Shown here one piece after another: positions 16,570 to 20,903 of a DNA stretch of 20,903 nucleotides (its first letter is position 1; every line of letters starts with the position of its first letter). A model generated the notes under the pieces. That model was not told where the DNA came from. It was given only the letters and a program-made list of their open reading frames with translations, and did not search any database. The DNA lies in the IMG/VR virus record IMGVR_UViG_3300020401_000122, positions 1-20,903 of that record. The stretch is one strand, 5' to 3'. The position numbers and the translations under genes are program-made. This DNA comes from a virus.

Positions 16570-17019
16570 TTAAGCTATTCTTATAATAGCGTTACTCGAG
16601 TCGGCAGTAGGAAATTGGATAGTGAAATCTCCAGAACTTGATGATTTATCAGAACCAAAATCAAGAACTGCTACTGCTTTATTAGATTGTGTTGAGTTAT
16701 ATATTAAAGCGCCTCTAGCTGTAATCGTAGAAGTACTAAAAGTTGTGTCAGCAAAATCTGTAAAAGCTGTTGTTCCTGAAGCGGTTGGTGTTACATTTGT
16801 TAATGAATTACCACCAGCAGAGTATCCTGTTCCTGTTGTTTCATTAGTTGTTGCATACGCAGTGGTTGCAGCACCTAAATTAGCTGAGGAAGTATACAAT
16901 GCAAGTTTAAATGTTGCACCTGTTCCAGCTGATCCACCTCCTGATCCGTTTGTAAAATTGTGCACACCTTGTAAAATTTCAGTTTTAAAGCTAGTACACA
17001 TTGCTTGAGTTATGGCCAT
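16570..17019 (-). CDS. 149-aa conserved phage structural protein
   Basis: The protein starts MAITQAMCTSFKTEILQGVH and continues with TFKLALYTSSANLGAATTAY, TGTGYSAGGNSLTN, a FTDFADTTFS strand, TARGALIYNS, NKAVAVLDFGSDKSSSSGDF and TIQFPTADSSNAIIRIA. I recognise this whole pattern from many podovirus and marine phage genomes, where it is annotated as a hypothetical or tail-associated structural protein. Nearly all of it is predicted beta strand with Ser/Thr/Gly loops, and it resembles a small virion decoration or fibre-base protein. AGGAG stands 8 nt before the ATG. It lies directly upstream of the fibre-like gene, which fits a structural role near the fibre base. The exact virion location is unknown. 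Confidence 0.88.
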   Translation of the reverse strand: MAITQAMCTSFKTEILQGVHNFTNGSGGGSAGTGATFKLALYTSSANLGAATTAYATTNETTGTGYSAGGNSLTNVTPTASGTTAFTDFADTTFSTSTITARGALIYNSTQSNKAVAVLDFGSDKSSSSGDFTIQFPTADSSNAIIRIA

Positions 17020-17020
17020 A

Positions 17021-17311
17021 TTACATTCTCCTTATAATTTCAGCGAGGTCATCATGTCCCTCTCGGGACAATGTACCACAAATAGTCGTACGTTCAGACA
17101 ATATAGCTTGTTGCATATAATATCTCAACACTTTGTGGACATTTTCTTTAAATGCTTCTGCCTGATCTCGTATTGCAGGCGGAGCATCTTGGGAAACTGA
17201 GATAATATGATCAGTTGCTCTATTAGCCCAATGATCACTATCTAGCCCCTTATTATTAGTTGTTATTACATTGACAGTACCTGTATTTGTACCAATTTCC
17301 TCTGTAAACAT
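17021..17311 (-). CDS. 96-aa conserved phage protein of the neck cluster
   Basis: The ATG overlaps the adaptor stop as TAATG and has GAGGTGA about 6 nt upstream. After a variable N-terminus (GTVNVITTNNKGLDSDHW), the sequence ANRATDHIISVSQDAPPAIR, then QAEAFKENVHKVLRYYMQQA, and the ending GHDDLAEIIRRM match a small protein that recurs next to the tail-adaptor genes in podoviruses (pattern A-P-P-x-I-R-D-Q-A and a closing D-M/L-A-E-I-I-R-R). It is predicted to be mostly helical. No function is established to my knowledge. A head-tail connector or scaffolding partner is a guess from conserved position. The last 50 bases are unusually GC-rich and hold a short hairpin. Confidence 0.87.
   Translation of the reverse strand: MFTEEIGTNTGTVNVITTNNKGLDSDHWANRATDHIISVSQDAPPAIRDQAEAFKENVHKVLRYYMQQAILSERTTICGTLSREGHDDLAEIIRRM
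17055..17070 (-). other. Short hairpin with a GAGA tetraloop near the 3' end of the 96-aa gene
   Basis: On the transcript the sequence is TGTCCC-GAGA-GGGACA: a 6-bp perfect stem with a GNRA-type loop. It lies about 30 nt before the stop codon and upstream of the next gene's ribosome site. No U-run follows, so it is not a typical intrinsic terminator. Confidence 0.5.
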
Positions 17312-17982
17312 TAAGTCACCTCTATTCTTAAACTATCAAAACGATATTCATCACGCCTATCTCTACCTTCAAATAAATTTTTCTGTCTTGATATTTCCTC
17401 TGCGAACCTTTTTTCATATTCTTGTTGTAAGGTAGGCTCTCCCTTCATAAAAATGTATGCTTCAATTAATGTTCCGTACAAAAGAGCATTTCTAGAATTT
17501 TCTGATAAAAAAGTACCAGATGTATTAACAGTCAAACTTGGTGGTCTATATAAATAATTTAACTCCATTGTGTAATCAACATCTGGAGTAGGTGAAAGTA
17601 AAAATGTATTGTCTTCATTTTCTGTATTACTGCCAGCATCAAAATCTGCATAATACTTTGGTCTTCCCCTTAAATTTGTTTGCGTTGGGTCATAATCATA
17701 TGCTTGAATAAATGATGGATGTTTTTTATCAAGATAATGATAATCACCATTTGCATCTATTGCAGCTAAAGAAAAAGAAGCTAAATAATCTTCTGGTCCT
17801 TTTAAAAATCTATTACCAGCAGTGCTTGTACCATTAGCAGTTTTTCTAAAAACATTAATTTGAACTAACTCTAACAATCTTTCTTCAGCATTTTTAATAA
17901 AATCGTTTATTGTGCTTACAAAAACAGTTTCATCGTTTTGTGTATAATTTTGTACTAATGTTTTTAATTCATCTAATGTCAT
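17311..17982 (-). CDS. SU10-type head-tail adaptor protein
   Basis: The ATG overlaps the stop of the zinc-ribbon gene as ATGA. The 223-aa protein begins MTLDELKTLVQNYTQNDETV, followed by INDFIKNAEERLLELV, then FLKGPEDYLASFSLAAIDAN and a DYHYLDKKHPSFIQAYDYDP segment. Further on it has MELNYLYRPPSL, FLSENSRNALLYGTLIEAYI and MKGEPTLQQEYEKRF. The combination of an N-terminal helix, a substrate-like beta middle, then NYLYRPP, a LLYGTLIEAYIFMK helix and a terminal charged helix matches phage adaptor proteins of the SU10 type, which sit on the portal ring and connect it to the short tail, as T7 gp11 does. The assignment is by motif recall. Position beside the gp4-like gene supports it. Confidence 0.85.
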   Translation of the reverse strand: MTLDELKTLVQNYTQNDETVFVSTINDFIKNAEERLLELVQINVFRKTANGTSTAGNRFLKGPEDYLASFSLAAIDANGDYHYLDKKHPSFIQAYDYDPTQTNLRGRPKYYADFDAGSNTENEDNTFLLSPTPDVDYTMELNYLYRPPSLTVNTSGTFLSENSRNALLYGTLIEAYIFMKGEPTLQQEYEKRFAEEISRQKNLFEGRDRRDEYRFDSLRIEVT

Positions 17983-18314
17983 GTTATTACCACCGTAACT
18001 GTACCAACATTTGACTCTATTGCCGATACAGAAAATGCAAAACCAATAGGATCAAATGTTTTATCTGTAAAAGCGTTTACTTTACTTGTTTTTACTACAC
18101 CTTCACCCGCAGATATGTCTTTATCTGGTCTAGGTTCGTATAAAGCTTCTGGATCAACAACATTAACTCTTAGCTCTAATTGAGGTTGTTTTGGTTCCCA
18201 ACAGCTTGGACATGTCTTTAAACCATTCCATTCTTTATGCAATTCTTTTAAATAATATCTTTGACCACATCTATCGCATTGTCCAAAAGCTTTTTTACCT
18301 GTAGCATAAGTCAT
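17979..18314 (-). CDS. 111-aa zinc-ribbon protein with C-terminal SVGTVTVV-type module
   Basis: The ATG overlaps the upstream stop as ATGA and is preceded by AGGAGG 5 nt away. Residues 1-45 form a zinc ribbon: CDRCG with Cys13 and Cys16, then YYLKELHKEWNGLKTCPSCW with Cys35 and Cys38. This cysteine arrangement followed by EPKQPQ is a familiar small protein in marine podovirus neck clusters. The remaining residues are acidic and Pro-rich (VDPEALYEPRPDKD), and the last 25, PIGFAFSVSAIESNVGTVTV plus VIT, repeat the beta module that also ends the 107-aa protein. Zinc binding is inferred from the four cysteines. A role in neck assembly or DNA gating is possible from context, but no function is established. 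Confidence 0.85.
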   Translation of the reverse strand: MTYATGKKAFGQCDRCGQRYYLKELHKEWNGLKTCPSCWEPKQPQLELRVNVVDPEALYEPRPDKDISAGEGVVKTSKVNAFTDKTFDPIGFAFSVSAIESNVGTVTVVIT

Positions 18315-18994
18315 GAAAGCCTCCTATAGCTACGCATAGAAGGTCTTATTTGATAGCTTTCTCTTACTTCATCTTGTTCTGCTGCTCTTTTAAACTCTTC
18401 TTCATAAACAGCTTTAAGTAGTTGTGTTCTTTCAGGAGCTCTTTTCATAGACAAATAATAAGCAAGACCGCTAGTTAAACAAGGATAAAATCTAAAAGGT
18501 ACTTGCATAGTGTTTGAACCGTAATCAGCATCATCAATTCTTTCTAAATAATTATAAACAATTTTATCGTTATTATTGTTTGATGTTGGCCATATTTTTA
18601 TTTTTGGAGAAATTTGTTTATCTACAAAATATTGACTAGGTGTACTTTCGTCTGTTTTATCAGGTATTTGCAAATACTCTTTACGACCAATTGATTGTAT
18701 AATTGTGTCTGTATCTTTACCATTTACAACCTTACGACTAGCAACTCCTAAAACATCAATTGCACCCTCTGGTAAATCATAAGTTGTTTGACCTTTTGTA
18801 AGTGTTTGAACTTTTTCTTTTACAGTCCATTGATTTAGACCTCTGTTGGCCCAATCAGCTAACATAAGATTTATACTTCTTTGAGCTGTTTTTAAATCAT
18901 AGCCAGTTCGTAGTTGTAGACCACATCTTTCAAATGCTTCTTCAACGTATTCAGCAACATCTAACTCAAAATCTTTGCTATTACTAACTGCCAT
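18311..18994 (-). CDS. P22 gp4-like tail accessory / head-completion protein
   Basis: The 227-aa sequence begins MAVSNSKDFELDVAEYVEEA and continues with FERCGLQLRTGYDLKTAQRS, INLMLADWANRGLNQWTVKE, TLTKGQTTYDLPEGAIDVLG and a KIWPTSN segment. It ends with a helical FRFYPCLTSGLAYYLSMKRA segment and a charged tail. The D-x-A-E-Y-x-E-E-A-F-E-R-C-G...L-x-W-A-N-R-G-x-N pattern is that of the P22 tail accessory factor (gp4) family, which binds the portal after DNA packaging and starts the tail. P22 gp4 is about 166 aa; this one is longer. Whether it keeps the cell-wall hydrolase activity reported for P22 gp4 cannot be judged. It heads the neck cluster, and its 3' end contains the ribosome site for the zinc-ribbon gene. 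Confidence 0.85.
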   Translation of the reverse strand: MAVSNSKDFELDVAEYVEEAFERCGLQLRTGYDLKTAQRSINLMLADWANRGLNQWTVKEKVQTLTKGQTTYDLPEGAIDVLGVASRKVVNGKDTDTIIQSIGRKEYLQIPDKTDESTPSQYFVDKQISPKIKIWPTSNNNNDKIVYNYLERIDDADYGSNTMQVPFRFYPCLTSGLAYYLSMKRAPERTQLLKAVYEEEFKRAAEQDEVRESYQIRPSMRSYRRLS

Positions 18995-18998
18995 TTCA

Positions 18999-19178
18999 TT
19001 ACCCTATTTTAGTAAATTTTCTTTTACCAGGAGCTATTGCACCACAACCTATATTTCCAGATCTTGACCCTGGTTTTATAGTTTTACCATTATAACTTAC
19101 TAATCCACCCGTATTAAATTTTTTTATTTTAGTTGAGTTTTGTATTTGTTTATTCATTTGAGCCCTTGAAATAGTCAT
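18999..19178 (-). CDS. 59-aa small basic conserved phage protein
   Basis: The frame runs from ATG at 19178 to TAA at 18999-19001 and fills the gap between the gp4-like and 155-aa genes, starting 2 nt after the upstream stop. The product begins MTISRAQMNKQIQNSTKIKK and has FNTGGLVSYNGKTIKPGSRS, then GCGAIAPGKRKFTKIG. It is strongly basic with a Gly-Cys-Gly-Ala motif and a Lys/Arg tail. Small marine phage proteins with a G-C-G-A-V/I then K/R-R-K ending are common just before the gp4-like gene, as I recall, and none has a known role that I can name. Basic charge suggests nucleic acid or portal contact, but that is only a guess. The ribosome site is weak. Confidence 0.75.
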   Translation of the reverse strand: MTISRAQMNKQIQNSTKIKKFNTGGLVSYNGKTIKPGSRSGNIGCGAIAPGKRKFTKIG

Positions 19179-19180
19179 TA

Positions 19181-19648
19181 TTATAAAGATCCAAAAATAT
19201 CTATATCAGTCATTTGAGGCTGATCATAATCTTGTCTTCTTACAAATCTAGGTTCTTGGTTTCTTACGTCTGACATGTATCTTTGAAACTGCTCTACGTC
19301 AAATCTAGAATTAGGATTATACTTTGGAAGGTTTGACATGTGTTCTTGAAATTGTCTTTCGTTTAATACTCGCCTTAATACCTCTATATCAGCAGCATCA
19401 CCGGGTCTACCCGCGTATGTATCATAACCAGGACTACCAAAACCACCTATAAAAAATGGCATTGTGCGAGGTGACGTTAAACTACCATATCCTGAATACA
19501 TTGAATAATTAGGAGAAACTCTTTGATATGGAGTTGTCATACCTGATACTGCAAAGTTAGGAGCTGAATTATTAAAAAAAGAACCAACTTTATTACCGAT
19601 ATAACTAGCAGCAGCTGGGATTCCTTGAGTAATTAATTGACCTATCAC
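19181..19648 (-). CDS. 155-aa protein of unknown function, Tyr/Pro/Gly-rich
   Basis: The start is a GTG at 19648 with AAGGA 7 nt upstream; an overlapping ATG at 19650 is out of frame and meets a stop at once. The N-terminus (MIGQLITQGIPAAASYIGNK) is mildly hydrophobic. The middle is Tyr/Ser/Gly/Pro-rich (SPNYSMYSGYGSLTSP, MPFFIGGFGSPGYDTYAGRP), similar in composition to the right-edge gene. The C-terminal third is charged and probably helical (ADIEVLRRVLNERQFQEHM, then FDVEQFQRYMSDVRNQEPRF). No known domain is recognised. Shared composition and adjacency with the right-edge protein suggest both belong to the same head-proximal virion structure, which is inference. Confidence 0.8.
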   Translation of the reverse strand: MIGQLITQGIPAAASYIGNKVGSFFNNSAPNFAVSGMTTPYQRVSPNYSMYSGYGSLTSPRTMPFFIGGFGSPGYDTYAGRPGDAADIEVLRRVLNERQFQEHMSNLPKYNPNSRFDVEQFQRYMSDVRNQEPRFVRRQDYDQPQMTDIDIFGSL

Positions 19649-19655
19649 ATCTATT

Positions 19656-19660
19656 TCCTT
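19656..19660 (-). promoter_or_regulatory. AAGGA ribosome binding site that sets the GTG start at 19648
   Basis: The transcript reads AAGGAAATAGATGTGATAGG. The nearby ATG at 19650 would give only Met then stop (ATG TGA), so the GTG, 7 nt from AAGGA, is the real start of the 155-aa gene. Confidence 0.6.
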
Positions 19661-19661
19661 T

Positions 19662-19829
19662 TTAAACCATCACTAATTTTAATAGCAAGCCTATTACACT
19701 TGCTGAAGCACCAATCAATATAAACTCTATTCTATAAAGTCTTTTATCTATTGCATCATATCTTTCACTACATGCATCAACATGTAAATCAATTTTTTGT
19801 TCTACCGTCGCTACCGTAGCTTTTGGCAT
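19662..19829 (-). CDS. 55-aa single-pass membrane protein, holin-like or phage membrane accessory
   Basis: The ATG overlaps the stop of the right-edge gene as TAATG, and the frame ends at TAA 19662-19664, filling an apparent gap. The product begins MPKATVATVEQKIDLHVDAC and has SERYDAIDKRLYRIE, an amphipathic helix with heptad spacing. It closes with a single hydrophobic segment at about residues 35-53 (FILIGASASVIGLLLKLVMV). A charged coil followed by one C-terminal membrane helix is the layout of many small phage membrane proteins, including XhlA-like and other holin-associated proteins. Whether it acts in lysis is uncertain: no endolysin or spanin gene is adjacent, and the setting is structural. 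A membrane location is likely; the function is open. Confidence 0.75.
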   Translation of the reverse strand: MPKATVATVEQKIDLHVDACSERYDAIDKRLYRIEFILIGASASVIGLLLKLVMV

Positions 19830-20903
19830 TACATTGTTCCAAAAATATTATCATACATAGTAGGATTATTTGTACTTAGATAATCTTGATAATCTTGTGA
19901 ATATTTTTGACCTTCAAACGGTGTATTTAAATAATTTTGATAATCTGTTGTATACATATCACCAGTAAAACCAGGTGAAGTATATTGATTATAAAGTGTT
20001 GAATAAGGATTGTAAGGCAATTGATTATAGTTAAATCCTCCATAACCCCCAAAGAAAGGTGAACCATACATTGAAGGCGAGAAACCACTGCCCATATTAC
20101 CGTAGAAAGAACCAATACCACCTGCATAAGGATTCATACCATAACCATAACCCATACCACTAAAGAAAGGATTACCATAACCCATACCACCACCATAATT
20201 ATAGCTAGGTTGTCTAAACATTGAGTTTATAAGACCAAACAATCCACTCATATCTCCAAAACCTGTTTGATTAGAAGGTTGTTTTTGTTGAGCTAATAAA
20301 TCATTGTAAAGTTGTTCATAGTCAACACCTGCGTCTACTGTTGGTTGTTCAATTACTTCTTCAACAGTTGTATCAACAATAGGATCAAATAAAGTTGGGT
20401 CGGGATTTGCAGCACGAAATGCATCTACTCCAGCAAATGTTTCAATTCCTGGATAAAGAGCATTTACGTCTGATGCAAGACCCATAGCAGCTTTACCTGT
20501 TGTAGGATCTATATAATAAACTTGATTTCTTCCAGTTCCGGCACCAAAATCTTGATTGTATGGATTGTAGGTAATATTACCTGTAAATTCAGGCATTGTT
20601 GTTGGATCATAACGATTAACTAAATCCATAAAAGATTCATCACCACCATATCTTGCAATTATATCATCAAGAGTTGTACTTCCTTGTAAGAAAAAATCAG
20701 CAGTGCTACCTAGACCTCTATCAACTAAAGCATTAGCAATTTCTTGAGCAGTTGAAGATGGTAGATTGAGATCAAGAGAAGAGTCATCACTAGAGGATTG
20801 ATTATCACCAGAAGATTGGTTATCACCAGAGGATTGATTATCACCAGAAGATTGGTTATCACCAGAGGATTGGTTATCATCGGAGGATTGGTTATTACCA
20901 GAT
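19829..20903 (-). CDS. Low-complexity Gly/Tyr/Asn-rich virion protein (5' end cut by window edge)
   Basis: The frame is open through the right edge; a Met codon at 20629 is internal, because the same frame continues upstream without a stop for more than 90 codons. The visible 357 residues start in a tandem array of GDNQSS hexapeptides, then an acidic Ser-rich linker and a folded-looking segment (STAQEIANALVDRGLGSTAD, then TLDDIIARYGGDESFMDLVN). A 60-residue stretch follows that is very rich in Gly, Tyr, Phe, Met and Asn (YGGGMGYGNPFFSGMGYGYG and similar). The C-terminus repeats D-Y-Q-N/D-Y-L twice. No enzyme motif is seen. I do not recognise a family. Composition suggests a flexible or self-associating virion or scaffolding-type protein, but that is inference; it could also be a head-decoration or tail protein. 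Confidence 0.8.
   Translation of the reverse strand, partial: SGNNQSSDDNQSSGDNQSSGDNQSSGDNQSSGDNQSSSDDSSLDLNLPSSTAQEIANALVDRGLGSTADFFLQGSTTLDDIIARYGGDESFMDLVNRYDPTTMPEFTGNITYNPYNQDFGAGTGRNQVYYIDPTTGKAAMGLASDVNALYPGIETFAGVDAFRAANPDPTLFDPIVDTTVEEVIEQPTVDAGVDYEQLYNDLLAQQKQPSNQTGFGDMSGLFGLINSMFRQPSYNYGGGMGYGNPFFSGMGYGYGMNPYAGGIGSFYGNMGSGFSPSMYGSPFFGGYGGFNYNQLPYNPYSTLYNQYTSPGFTGDMYTTDYQNYLNTPFEGQKYSQDYQDYLSTNNPTMYDNIFGTM
20793..20900. repeat. Six tandem copies of an 18-bp unit encoding GDNQSS
   Basis: Units start at 20793, 20811, 20829, 20847, 20865 and 20883. Units 1 and 3 are identical (GAGGATTGATTATCACCA) and so are units 2 and 4 (GAAGATTGGTTATCACCA), so a 36-bp pair has itself been duplicated. 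Units 5 and 6 differ by a few bases. The length is a multiple of three and the reading frame is kept. The array may continue beyond the right edge. Confidence 0.9.

Noticed and set aside
16622-17008. 128-codon plus-strand frame opposite the 149-aa gene
   Set aside because: Antisense to a well-recognised conserved structural gene, with no ribosome site and low-complexity Val/Ala/Pro product.
20627-20629. Start of the right-edge gene at this ATG
   Set aside because: The same frame stays open to the window edge and continues the same acidic/Ser-rich protein, with no ribosome site before this ATG.
20793-20900. Possible CRISPR array because of regular short repeats
   Set aside because: The 18-bp units are contiguous with no spacers and keep the reading frame of a coding gene.

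Overview
The window is one continuous block of virion structural genes from a tailed phage. All supported genes lie on the minus strand, so transcription runs from the right edge to the left edge. The DNA is AT-rich (by eye about one third GC), genes are packed with almost no spacers, and many stop/start pairs overlap as TAATG or ATGA. Several proteins belong to types I recognise from marine phage contigs, including pelagiphage-like (SAR11) and cyanophage genomes. A low-GC marine podovirus-like phage is the most likely source; the host assignment is inference. Both edges cut through a gene. No terminase, portal, capsid, lysin, integrase, replication gene, tRNA or CRISPR array is visible. | Layout in transcription order. 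(1) 20903-18999: the 3' part of a Gly/Tyr/Asn-rich protein with a GDNQSS tandem repeat, a 55-aa membrane protein, a 155-aa unknown and a 59-aa small basic protein. (2) 18994-17021: a neck or head-completion block with a P22 gp4-like tail accessory factor, a zinc-ribbon protein ending in a beta module, an SU10-type adaptor and a conserved 96-aa protein. (3) 17019-10967: a fibre or receptor-binding block with a 149-aa structural protein, an 899-aa fibre-like protein, a 92-aa tail-assembly-chaperone-like protein, a 129-aa unknown, a 330-aa repeat protein carrying an apparent cupredoxin (type-1 copper) domain, and a 405-aa tail protein with a C-terminal S74 chaperone domain. (4) 10986-1: a P22 gp10-like stabilisation/tail-hub protein, a 107-aa protein with the same terminal beta module as the zinc-ribbon protein, then four large Ala/Gly-rich or helical proteins of 696, 418, 560 and at least 1256 aa. 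Their position suggests internal or ejection proteins. | How the parts may work together: the gp4-like, adaptor and gp10-like proteins would close the portal and form the short tail. The fibre, S74 and cupredoxin proteins would decorate it for host contact. The large left-hand proteins would be packaged and injected. The order matches the P22 logic (gp4, gp10, then ejection proteins), but a fibre cassette is inserted between the gp4-like and gp10-like genes. | Most notable observations: a His-Cys-His-Met set with plastocyanin spacing inside a phage tail protein; a roughly 20-residue PTG...SVGTVTVV module shared by three genes; a local GC-rich patch with a 9-bp inverted repeat inside the gp10-like gene; an EF-hand loop in the 696-aa protein; and two genes under 60 codons that fill the apparent gaps.
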